Below, piece after piece: positions 1 to 7,066 of a stretch of 44,863 nt of DNA. Below the pieces are notes generated by a model, which did no database searches, had not been told where the DNA came from, and saw only the letters and a list, made by a program, of their open reading frames with translations. The position numbers and the translations under genes are program-made. How positions within the stretch are numbered: position 1 is the first letter of the stretch; every line of letters starts with the position of its first letter. This stretch comes from DATIKM01 sp035477595 (GTDB lineage: Bacteria > Armatimonadota > Chthonomonadetes > Chthonomonadales > CAJBBX01). The stretch is taken from NCBI GenBank assembly GCA_035477595.1, contig DATIKM010000013.1, forward strand, positions 1 through 44,863, given 5' to 3'.

Positions 1-453
1 AGGGTGGTGAGGGCGCGTCCGTTCATCGCAGCGGACGGAAGTCGGGGCAGCGGCGCCGGTCTGGACGGGACAGGGCCATCGGGCGTGGGTCGTGGCCGAG
101 CGTGGCCCCTATGAGGGACGGCAGGAGCTTTGGGGCCTCGCCGTGCGCAACGCGGACGGCACGTGGGGACGCCGCTAGCGCCCAGATAGATGGTGCCCGC
201 TTCCCGATGGGCCTGAGCTGAGAGCCGCCGCCATGGGTGGCGGGGCCCCTCGGGGGAGCCATTCGGGGGGCGGGCACGTTCCCGTACGCCGTGGTGTTCG
301 TTGCAGGCGTGGCGACGGCTGCAGGCGTGACGAGAGCGGTCGGTGTATGCTGCCGGTCGCTGCCGCCCATGTCGCTGCCGCCTCAGAAGGCGGCCGGCGG
401 CGGTGAGCGATTGCCCTTCCCGTGGGCTGCCGCGAGGAGGGTGGGGTTGTCCT
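1..453. other. Left edge, no supported gene
   Basis: About 450 bases in which I see no credible coding region. Open frames exist on both strands, as expected at this base composition. Their translations are low-complexity, rich in Arg, Pro, Ala and Gly, lack recognisable motifs and have no ribosome site before their starts. The window may begin just past the end of a neighbouring gene. Confidence 0.5.
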
Positions 454-490
454 CCTGTCGCGGGGGTGCTGACCGCGCCCCCGCGACAGG
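454..490 (-). terminator. 13-bp perfect stem-loop downstream of the small gene
   Basis: CCTGTCGCGGGGG (454-466) and CCCCCGCGACAGG (478-490) are exact reverse complements around an 11-nt loop. The hairpin begins 8 bases beyond the stop of the minus-strand gene at 499-711, which is where a terminator would sit. No T-run follows on the minus strand, so it may be a pause or RNA-stability structure rather than a classical intrinsic terminator. Confidence 0.55.
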
Positions 491-498
491 GGTGCTAT

Positions 499-711
499 CT
501 ACGGGCCACCCAGCAGGCCCCTGAGACGATCGCGCTCCGAGATCTGCCGATCGCCCTGTGATCGCACGGCGTCGACCTCGTCCATGGTTACCACCAAGGT
601 GCTGGCGCCCTCGATGTCCAGGCCCTTGATGTCCAGAACCAGGTAACCGTTCTCGCTCCGCTTGCCGTCGAGCGATCTGGTGAACCTCAGGCGCTGAGTC
701 GGGATCCGCAT
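499..711 (-). CDS. Small conserved-looking protein of unknown function (70 aa)
   Basis: I do not recognise this family. The ATG at 711 is chosen because GGGGAGGTG lies 6 bases upstream on the minus strand. A plausible promoter (TTGACG-N16-TCTATC) lies at 771-798. The product starts MRIPTQRLRF, has a central alternating hydrophobic stretch (YLVLDIKG, STLVVTMDE) that looks like beta strands, and ends in a charged helix-like tail. There is no signal peptide or membrane segment. It is divergent from the histidine kinase at 876, with the two promoters back to back, so the genes may share regulation. A strong hairpin follows its stop. The ribosome site, promoter and hairpin together make it a real gene; its role is unknown. 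Confidence 0.7.
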   Translation of the reverse strand: MRIPTQRLRFTRSLDGKRSENGYLVLDIKGLDIEGASTLVVTMDEVDAVRSQGDRQISERDRLRGLLGGP

Positions 712-770
712 GGTTTGCACCTCCCCGTGATGCGAACCCAGGCGCACCGGACGCGCGTGGGTGCTGGAAG

Positions 771-798
771 GATAGAGCCTTGCTCGGCACTTCGTCAA
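771..798 (-). promoter_or_regulatory. Promoter of the 70-aa gene
   Basis: On the minus strand, TTGACG (798-793) and TCTATC (776-771) are separated by 16 bp. The predicted transcript starts near 765 and has a leader of about 54 nt. The -35 box is good and the -10 box mediocre. The -35 boxes of this promoter and of the divergent kinase promoter are only 15 bp apart. Confidence 0.45.
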
Positions 799-813
799 CC
801 AGACGGCGGCTGG

Positions 814-843
814 TTGTGAGGCACGCTTGGGGCGTGATATAAT
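814..843 (+). promoter_or_regulatory. Promoter of the histidine kinase operon (extended -10)
   Basis: TTGTGA (814-819), 18 bp, then a perfect TATAAT (838-843) preceded by TGA, giving a TGnTATAAT extended -10. The expected start is near 850, leaving a leader of about 26 nt before the ATG at 876. Confidence 0.65.
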
Positions 844-875
844 CGGCTCTGACCCTCGACCCTGGGCGGTGTCGC

Positions 876-3485
876 ATGAGAGAAGAAGGCGCCGAGCCGG
901 ACACGCTCTCGCTCCGTGCGCTCCGCGCGGTGGCTGCGGCGGTCGTGGCGGCTCCGTCGGCCGAACAGGTTGCGTGCCAGGCGCTGGCGGCGCTCACCGA
1001 GAGCGGCGTTGCGTCGGCGGCTGCGCTCCTCGTGCGAGGCATGCGGCCGGTGCGGCACATAGCCGGCTCGCCGGACGTCCTCGCGAGGTACGGCGGGCTT
1101 CTCGATGCCCTGGCTGATGGAGCACCGTGCTGCCAACCCCACGCCGATACCAGCGTGTGCTCCGTACCGACCATGCATGCCCCGGCCTCGGTGGTCTGCC
1201 TGCTGGGTCTGGCCGATGGCAGCGGCGCGGTGGGTGCATGCGTCGCCACGATCCTCGCCACCGCCCTGGACCGCTGCTACCTACAGGCGCGCACAGAGCA
1301 GCTCGGAACCGAGGCGGAGCGCCGCTTTCACGAGGTCGAGACGATCCACGAGATCAGCTCCCTGGCGGACAAGGCCGAACCGGAGCGTCTGCTCGCCCTC
1401 ATCACGGAAAAGGCTGCGCGTGCCATGTCGGCCCAGGCGTGCTCCCTGATGCGGCTGGATCCCGAGACGCAGACCCTCACGATCGCGGCCGCCCATGGCC
1501 TCTCGGAGGACGTCGTCCATGTCGCCGAGCGCGCCCTTGGGGAGGGCATCGCCGGAGGCGTGGCGATGACTGGGGAGCCGTTGCTCATCTCGGAGGCAGC
1601 GGACGACCCGCGCCTCTCCCAGCTATCGCTACGGCCGGACATTGGCTCCGCGATGGTGGTGCCGATGCGCGACGGCGCCGGCTCCATCACGGGCGTCATG
1701 TCTATACGCCGGCGCCGCCCTGGCCCGGAGTTCGATGAGGAGGACCTGCGGCTCTTTTCCGTGATCGCAAGCCAGGCAGCGCTGGTCATCAGCAACAACC
1801 AGCTCACCACCGATCTGCGACGCCGCGTTCACCAGCTTCAGACGCTCTACGACCTCACCCAGGTGGTGATCTCAACGCTTGACGTGGAGGGTCTGCTCCG
1901 GAGCGCAGCATCCAACATCGTCGATGTAGTGAAGTTCGACCGTTGCTGCATCTACCTTCTCGACCGGCACACGCGTCGCTACGTGCCCCGCGCAGTCCGC
2001 GGTTACCGTCCGGAGGTTGTGGGCGCGGCGCCTGTCCGTTACGGCGACGGCGTGATCGGGCTCGTTGCGAAGAAGCAGATGCCGATCGTGGAGATGGACG
2101 CCCGAAACGCCATCCAGCCGCTGCGCGGGTTCGGCCGCGCCCTCGGGACCAGTTCGTTCGTGGTGATGCCGATCGTCGCCAAGGGCCAGACTATCGGGGT
2201 CGTCCTCGCGGACAACAAGCGCACCCGGCGCGCCATCACGGAGGAGAGCATCGACCTGCTCAGCACGTTCGCCAACCAGGTTGGCCTCGCGGTTGAGAAT
2301 GCCCAGCTCTACGAAGATCGCGAGCTCCGCTTCCAGGAGATGCACCGGCTCGCGACCCAGACCGACAACATCGTGCGTTCGATCGCCGCATCTGTGGTTG
2401 TGCTAGACACAGCGGGGTGCGTGACGCGCTGGAACAAGGGCAGCGAGGAGATGTGGGGCATCGCAGAACGCGACGCCATCGGCCGGCCGTTCGGCGAGCT
2501 CCTGCGGGCCGCCGGGCTTCCTGTCGGCGAAGCCGCCGCGCTCGAGGCCCTGCGAGCACAGGTCATGTCGAGCGGCCGGCCGCACCAGGCCTACAGGCAG
2601 CGGCTGCACTCGCGCAACGGCGCTGAGATGTCCGTGAACCTGCTGGTCTCGCCGGTGACCAACCGCGTCGGCGAGCGGCTCGGCATAGTGCAGATCATGG
2701 AGGACGCCACGCGTGAGACCCGCATGGAGTCCGAGATGGCCCGCATCCGCAGACTCGCGGACATCGGCCAGCTTGCGGCGAAGATGGCGCACGAGGTCCG
2801 GAATCCGCTGAGCTCTATCAAGGGGGCGGCCCAGCTGATGCGGCAGGAGGCCGGGGACAACCCGGCGGTCCAGGAGTTCATTGGCATCATCATCGACGAA
2901 GTCAACGCGCTCAGCGGCCTGACGACCGACCTCCTGGACTTCGCCCGCCCCATGCGGCTTGACGTTCGAGCGACCGACCTGCGCGACCTCATCCGCTCAA
3001 CGTGCGGCTTGATGCAGAACGGGCTGAGCGGCTCCGGCGTGGATTTCGAGCTCCGCGTGTCCGATGGACTGCCGGAAGTGCTGGTCGACCCGAAGCAGAT
3101 CCAGCAGATCCTCCGCAATCTGCTGCTGAACGCCGTGCAGGCGATGCCCGACGGCGGTGTGGTGACTATCGGCGCCGAGTACGATGCCAAGCATGGCTCG
3201 GTGGCCATCGACGTCACCGACCGGGGCGTGGGCATCCCGGAAGACCGTCTACCGCACATCTTCCAGCCGCTCTACACAACCAAGACCAAGGGCACGGGCC
3301 TGGGATTGTCCATCGTTAACAAGATCGTGGAGAACCACGGTGGGACGATCCAGGTCAGCAGCCGGCCACAGCTCGGATCGACGTTCACCGTCCGGCTACC
3401 CATCGAGGCAAGGCCGCCTGCCTTCGTCCCTCTCGGTCTACCCGAGGAGAGCAGCAGGCTCGGATCTGCGCTGCCGGATGCATAG
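876..3485 (+). CDS. GAF-GAF-PAS sensor histidine kinase
   Basis: An 869-residue sensor kinase without membrane segments, so it should sense a cytoplasmic signal. Visible order: a divergent N-terminal region (1-145, possibly a degenerate GAF), GAF 1 (about 150-305), GAF 2 (about 320-470), PAS (about 485-600), a HisKA dimerisation domain with phospho-acceptor His639 in MAHEVRNPLSS, and a HATPase domain with N box LRNLLLNAV (about 746), G1 DRGVGIP (about 782) and G2 GTGLGLSIV (about 807). The kinase core is of the NtrB/AtoS type that pairs with NtrC regulators. An NtrC-type gene follows 18 nt after its stop, so they form a two-component pair. The ribosome site is weak (GGCGG). The ligand cannot be read from sequence. 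Confidence 0.92.
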   Translation: MREEGAEPDTLSLRALRAVAAAVVAAPSAEQVACQALAALTESGVASAAALLVRGMRPVRHIAGSPDVLARYGGLLDALADGAPCCQPHADTSVCSVPTMHAPASVVCLLGLADGSGAVGACVATILATALDRCYLQARTEQLGTEAERRFHEVETIHEISSLADKAEPERLLALITEKAARAMSAQACSLMRLDPETQTLTIAAAHGLSEDVVHVAERALGEGIAGGVAMTGEPLLISEAADDPRLSQLSLRPDIGSAMVVPMRDGAGSITGVMSIRRRRPGPEFDEEDLRLFSVIASQAALVISNNQLTTDLRRRVHQLQTLYDLTQVVISTLDVEGLLRSAASNIVDVVKFDRCCIYLLDRHTRRYVPRAVRGYRPEVVGAAPVRYGDGVIGLVAKKQMPIVEMDARNAIQPLRGFGRALGTSSFVVMPIVAKGQTIGVVLADNKRTRRAITEESIDLLSTFANQVGLAVENAQLYEDRELRFQEMHRLATQTDNIVRSIAASVVVLDTAGCVTRWNKGSEEMWGIAERDAIGRPFGELLRAAGLPVGEAAALEALRAQVMSSGRPHQAYRQRLHSRNGAEMSVNLLVSPVTNRVGERLGIVQIMEDATRETRMESEMARIRRLADIGQLAAKMAHEVRNPLSSIKGAAQLMRQEAGDNPAVQEFIGIIIDEVNALSGLTTDLLDFARPMRLDVRATDLRDLIRSTCGLMQNGLSGSGVDFELRVSDGLPEVLVDPKQIQQILRNLLLNAVQAMPDGGVVTIGAEYDAKHGSVAIDVTDRGVGIPEDRLPHIFQPLYTTKTKGTGLGLSIVNKIVENHGGTIQVSSRPQLGSTFTVRLPIEARPPAFVPLGLPEESSRLGSALPDA

Positions 3486-3503
3486 CTGGTGGAGCGAGCC
3501 GCG

Positions 3504-4709
3504 ATGCCCATGAAGCACACCTACACGATCCTGGTCGCCGATGACGAGCCGAACATTCGGCGCGTTCTTGAGGCGCTCTTCACGAGCAACGGTTTCGATG
3601 TGGTCACCGCGGGCGCAGGGCGCAAGGCCCTGGAGATTGCCCGAGGCCGCACGATCGACGCACTGGTGTCCGACCTGATCATGCCAGACATGAACGGTGT
3701 GGACCTCCTCCGCGAGGTGAAGGTGCTGCACCCGGTCTGCGCCGCCATCATCGTCACCGCCTACGGCACCATCAGGACAGCCGTCGACGCGATGCGTCTG
3801 GGCGCCTACGACTACATCACCAAACCGTTCGATGTCGACGAGGTCCTCCAATGCGTCCGACGCGCGCTTGATGACGTCGCGGCGCCCGCCTCCGCGCGGG
3901 CCGCTCCCAAGGCTGCCACACCGGTCCCCCCGGGCTACGAGGTGCTGGGCGCAAGCTCTGCGATGCGCGACCTGATGGCAATGGTAGAGCGCGTGGCGGA
4001 CAGCCGCGCGACCGTGCTCCTTGCCGGCGAGAGTGGGACAGGCAAGGAGCTGATCGCTCGGGCGCTCCACTTCCGGTCGTGCCGCGCCGACAAACCGTTC
4101 GTTCCAGTGTCGTGTGCTGCCCTCTCCGAGACCTTGTTGGAGAGCGAGCTCTTCGGTCACGAGAAGAACGCCTTCACCGGCGCGGCTGCGCTGCGGCATG
4201 GGCGCTTTGAGGCCGCCAACAGCGGCACGCTGTTCCTCGACGAGGTGGCTGAGATACCGCCTCCCCTCCAGGTGAAGCTGTTGCGGGTGCTGCAGGAGCG
4301 CGAGTTTGAGCGTGTGGGCGGCAACAAGACCATCCGGGTCGAGGTGCGGCTGGTGTCCGCCACCAACAAGGACCTCGAGGGCCTCGTGGCCAATCGCGAG
4401 TTTCGCGACGACCTGTTTTACCGGCTCCAGGTGATCCAGCTTCGCATACCTCCCCTGCGCGAGCGGCCCGAGGACGTGGCCGAACTGGTCCCCTTCTTCC
4501 TGGCCAAGTACAGCAGCGAGAACCGGCGCAGCATGGTCGAAGTCGCCAGCGACGCGCTCGACGCCCTGATCTCTTATCGGTACCCGGGCAACGTACGCGA
4601 GCTGGAGAACATCATTCAGCGCGCCGTTGTTATCGGCGACCCATCGGCGCGGACCCTTACGCTCGACCTGCTCCCTGACGCGGTCCGCAGGCAGGCCCCT
4701 GCCGTCTAG
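3504..4709 (+). CDS. NtrC-type sigma54 activator lacking the DNA-binding domain
   Basis: A 401-residue response regulator. The receiver domain (about 5-125) has the acidic pair ADDE, phospho-acceptor Asp57 in VSDLIMPD, and the switch residues VTAYG and TKPF. The AAA+ sigma54-interaction domain (about 150-380) has Walker A GESGTGKE (175-182), Walker B GTLFLDE (ends 247), and RRxxLFYRL-like and YPGNVRELEN motifs. Two oddities: the sigma54-contacting loop reads NAFTGA instead of GAFTGA, and the protein ends about 25 residues after the AAA+ domain with no Fis-type helix-turn-helix. I see no HTH in the other frames downstream, so a simple frameshift does not explain the loss. The ATG at 3504 is preferred (GGTGGAG 9 nt upstream); GTG at 3489 is the alternative. 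It probably acts from solution, like FlgR-type activators, on the sigma54 promoter just downstream. Confidence 0.9.
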   Translation: MPMKHTYTILVADDEPNIRRVLEALFTSNGFDVVTAGAGRKALEIARGRTIDALVSDLIMPDMNGVDLLREVKVLHPVCAAIIVTAYGTIRTAVDAMRLGAYDYITKPFDVDEVLQCVRRALDDVAAPASARAAPKAATPVPPGYEVLGASSAMRDLMAMVERVADSRATVLLAGESGTGKELIARALHFRSCRADKPFVPVSCAALSETLLESELFGHEKNAFTGAAALRHGRFEAANSGTLFLDEVAEIPPPLQVKLLRVLQEREFERVGGNKTIRVEVRLVSATNKDLEGLVANREFRDDLFYRLQVIQLRIPPLRERPEDVAELVPFFLAKYSSENRRSMVEVASDALDALISYRYPGNVRELENIIQRAVVIGDPSARTLTLDLLPDAVRRQAPAV

Positions 4710-4765
4710 AGCTGCTGGGGAAGCATCGGGCCTCCGTCCGCGACCATCGCCCGCATCGCGCTGGA

Positions 4766-4781
4766 TGGCACGCAGATTGCA
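4766..4781 (+). promoter_or_regulatory. Consensus sigma54 (-24/-12) promoter
   Basis: TGGCACG (4766-4772), 4 bp, TTGCA (4777-4781). The invariant GG (-24) and GC (-12) are exactly 10 bp apart, matching the RpoN consensus TGGCACG-N4-TTGCW at every specified base. It lies 57 bp after the stop of the sigma54 activator and points at the REC-YcgR-PilZ gene. The predicted start is near 4792, giving a leader of about 125 nt. Confidence 0.85.
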
Positions 4782-4878
4782 GAGGTGTGCCGGTAGGAGC
4801 GACGCCCTGTCGCGCCTGCGTGCCTGGACTTCATCTTGGGGGGGCGACCTGGTGCCGCACTCCCCGGCAGAGGCGCCG

Positions 4879-4920
4879 ATGGCGAGGAAGCTCGCCGCCG
4901 CACCTGAGGAACACGGATGA
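4879..4920 (+). CDS. Possible 13-codon leader peptide
   Basis: Within the presumed sigma54 transcript leader an ATG at 4879 is preceded by GAGG at 5 nt spacing and encodes MARKLAAAPEEHG. Its TGA stop overlaps the ATG of the next gene as ATGA. This could couple translation of the PilZ effector to the leader. At 13 residues it could equally be chance. Confidence 0.2.
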   Translation: MARKLAAAPEEHG

Positions 4921-5906
4921 GGTCACAGCCTGCCGTGCTGATCGTCGACGACGAGCCGAACTTCCGGGCAGTGCTGCAAGCCAAGCTCGCCCGAACGGGG
5001 TTCGAAGTCGTCGCCGCATCCGACGCGGCTTCGGCGCTCGAACGGCTTGCCGAGCGCAGTGTGGACGTAATCCTCCTGGACATCCGGCTTCCGGACATGA
5101 ACGGGCTCGCGGCGCTGCCGAGGCTCCGAGCCCTCTGTCCTGCCGCTCCGGCGATCGCCATGACGGCGTATGAGGAGGAGAGCCTGCGCCAGCGGGCGCT
5201 GCTGGCGGGCGCCGATTCGATCCTCTACAAGCCCTTTGACCTGGAGGCTCTGGCGGACCGGCTGCGTCTGCTCACCGGCGAGTGCACTCGCTACGGCGTG
5301 GTGCAGGCCGGTCAGGGCATCTCCATTCGCAGCCACAGGTCGCGCGAGCTCGCCGCGGCCAAGGTTCTGCGCTCCTGGCAGGACACCTTCACGGTCGCCG
5401 CATCCGCGCCCCTTGACGTGATCGCTGGCGACTCGGTCGAGGCGCTCATCGCCGGCGCGGATGCGCTCTACCGGCTGGACGTGGCCGTGGTCGACGCGTC
5501 TCACGCGGGCAGGTACGTTCTCACGATGCCAGTCGCCATCGAGCGGCTCCAGCGCCGCGCCGCGCCCCGTGCGCCACTGCACGTGCCTTGCTCGTTACGC
5601 GCCGATGCGTCGGGCGCTCCAGCGACCGAGGGGCGGACGGGTTCCACCACCGACATCAGCACGCGGGGTGTGGCGCTGGTAGCGGAGGGAGAGCTGAGCG
5701 TCGGGGCGCGCGCGTCGCTCGCCTTCTCCATACCCTCGCGGGCCGGAGGGCTCACGCGGCTGCTGGTTGACGCCGTCGTGGTCCGGTCGGCGCTCATCGA
5801 CGAGGAGCGTCCGATGATCAGTCGCGCCGGGCTGCGCTTCGCGAGTCCGGAGGACGAGGTGGTGTCCGCGATTGACGCCTACGTCGCCGGTGCCGCAGCG
5901 GTTTGA
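4917..5906 (+). CDS. Response regulator with YcgR-type and PilZ domains (c-di-GMP effector)
   Basis: A 329-residue three-part protein. The receiver domain (1-122) has VDDEP, phospho-acceptor Asp55 in LLDIRLPD, MTAYE and YKPFD. A YcgR-like N-terminal (PilZN) domain (about 125-210) ends in the conserved-looking YVLTMPVAIERL. The PilZ domain (about 211-325) carries both c-di-GMP signatures: RxxxR (Arg214-Arg218) and DxSxxG (DISTRG, 246-251). YcgR proteins act as flagellar or motility brakes, and here a phosphorylation switch is fused in front. GAGGAACACGG precedes the ATG. A consensus sigma54 promoter lies 136 bp upstream, next to its likely activator, and the kinase two genes upstream may phosphorylate both receivers. 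I see no flagellar or pilin genes in the window, so the target (flagellum, type IV pilus or exopolysaccharide) is open. Confidence 0.88.
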   Translation: MRSQPAVLIVDDEPNFRAVLQAKLARTGFEVVAASDAASALERLAERSVDVILLDIRLPDMNGLAALPRLRALCPAAPAIAMTAYEEESLRQRALLAGADSILYKPFDLEALADRLRLLTGECTRYGVVQAGQGISIRSHRSRELAAAKVLRSWQDTFTVAASAPLDVIAGDSVEALIAGADALYRLDVAVVDASHAGRYVLTMPVAIERLQRRAAPRAPLHVPCSLRADASGAPATEGRTGSTTDISTRGVALVAEGELSVGARASLAFSIPSRAGGLTRLLVDAVVVRSALIDEERPMISRAGLRFASPEDEVVSAIDAYVAGAAAV

Positions 5907-5932
5907 CATCGCCCTGTCACCGGTGGTATATA
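5903..5932 (+). promoter_or_regulatory. Promoter of the zinc-ribbon gene, with inverted repeat on the -10
   Basis: A perfect -35 TTGACA (5903-5908), which overlaps the TGA stop of the preceding gene, then 18 bp, then TATATA (5927-5932) preceded by TGG (extended -10). The -10 lies inside an inverted repeat, CCGGT (5920-5924) / ACCGG (5932-5936), a possible operator. The leader is about 75 nt. Confidence 0.6.
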
Positions 5933-6015
5933 CCGGCTGAGCGTCCGCCCTTCGGTTCGTCTCGCTCTGTTCCGGTTTTCGTGCGTGGGGCGGGCGGCTC
6001 CAGGTGTGAGCCGCC

Positions 6016-6936
6016 ATGAAGTGTCCGCGTTGTGCCACAGAAGCGCCCTCGGGAGCCCGCTTCTGCATGGGATGCGGTTCCGCGCTGTCGGTGCATGGTG
6101 GCCCGTCCCCGGTGTCCTCGGCCGCCCCCAAGGCGCGTTACCGCCTCATGGTCGCTTCCGCCGTGGCCGTCGTCCTGGCACTGGGTGTTGGCACCCTCGG
6201 ATGGCGCGAGTTCACCCGGCGCGCAGCGGCAGCGCCAGAGGCGAGCCGCGTAACCGAGGCGCTCGGCCGGCCTGCCCAGACCGGACCGGTGACAGATCGC
6301 CCGGCGCGTGTGGCCGACACCGGGCCCATCACGGACCGGGCGGCCGTGCCAGCGCCGCCCCAACCGACGGACGTGATCGATTACCTCGAGTTCCTGCGCG
6401 ATATCGAGAGTCGCCGCGTACAGCTTGCCCGAAGCCAGTTGGGGGAAGCCACCGCCCTGAACGTAACTCTTGCCGCTCGCAACCTGTCGGCTCACCTCGC
6501 GGAGACCGAGGCAGACATCGCTCAGCAACTGGATGCGAGCTACGGCGAGTTCCAGCGCAAGCTTTCGGAGTGGCCGAGAGAGTGGGACGAGCTGTCGCAG
6601 GCCTTCCTGTCGCGCCCTGCGCCCACCGCGTGTGTTCGCCTGCGTGACCTCTACTACGACGTGCTGGGCAGGACGGCGGGGAGCATCGTGGGCGTAGGCC
6701 TCGAGATGAGCCGCGCGATGGCCGGCATCGCGTCCGGACACAGCGACCGTGCACTGGAGGCAGTCGCTGCGCTTAAGGCGCGCGGGGGCGGTGGTATGGG
6801 CTCGTGGTCGCAGGAGATAAGCGATGCGTGCCGCCGTGCGGACGAGGAGCTGGACGCCGTCTGCCGCCGTTTCGGCATTCGGAAGACTTTCGACATCGTG
6901 CCCGACGGCGGGGGTGCGAGCCTGTTCGGCAGATAG
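6016..6936 (+). CDS. Zinc-ribbon, single-pass membrane protein of unknown function
   Basis: 306 residues. The N-terminus is a double-Cys zinc ribbon (CPRC at 3-6, CMGC at 17-20, the MKCPRC...CxxCG type). One hydrophobic segment follows (about residues 44-62, YRLMVASAVAVVLALGVG), then a Pro/Ala-rich linker and a helical, charged C-terminal domain (about 115-306). The ribbon should be cytoplasmic and the C-terminal domain outside the membrane. I do not recognise the C-terminal domain; its RRVQLARSQL and SHLAETEAD segments suggest long helices. It has its own promoter and stands alone. The function is not assignable. Confidence 0.75.
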   Translation: MKCPRCATEAPSGARFCMGCGSALSVHGGPSPVSSAAPKARYRLMVASAVAVVLALGVGTLGWREFTRRAAAAPEASRVTEALGRPAQTGPVTDRPARVADTGPITDRAAVPAPPQPTDVIDYLEFLRDIESRRVQLARSQLGEATALNVTLAARNLSAHLAETEADIAQQLDASYGEFQRKLSEWPREWDELSQAFLSRPAPTACVRLRDLYYDVLGRTAGSIVGVGLEMSRAMAGIASGHSDRALEAVAALKARGGGGMGSWSQEISDACRRADEELDAVCRRFGIRKTFDIVPDGGGASLFGR

Positions 6937-7066
6937 TGCGCCGGTCGGCGAACGGAACCGGCCCCCGTCGACCGGCGTCTGTGTTCAGTGACCCGGCGCC
7001 GCTCGCGCACCGGGTACCCCACCAGACATCCCGTGGCGTGCGCTTTGCATGCCGTGAGGAGAGCCT

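Noticed and set aside
383..1261. Long minus-strand open frame opposite the histidine kinase start
   Set aside because: It is antisense to a clear kinase gene and the product is low-complexity Arg/Ala/Ser sequence with no motif. It is an open frame expected from high G+C.
4710..4916. Missing HTH of the NtrC-type protein encoded in another frame
   Set aside because: I read the other two plus frames after 4709 and found no helix-turn-helix-like sequence, so a simple frameshift is not supported.
7034..7049. Second sigma54-like site, TGGCGTG-N4-TTGCA, before the secreted GH gene
   Set aside because: GG-N10-GC spacing fits, but the -24 element deviates (CGTG for CACG) and the predicted start near 7060 would fall inside the GAGGAG ribosome site, leaving about 7 nt of leader.
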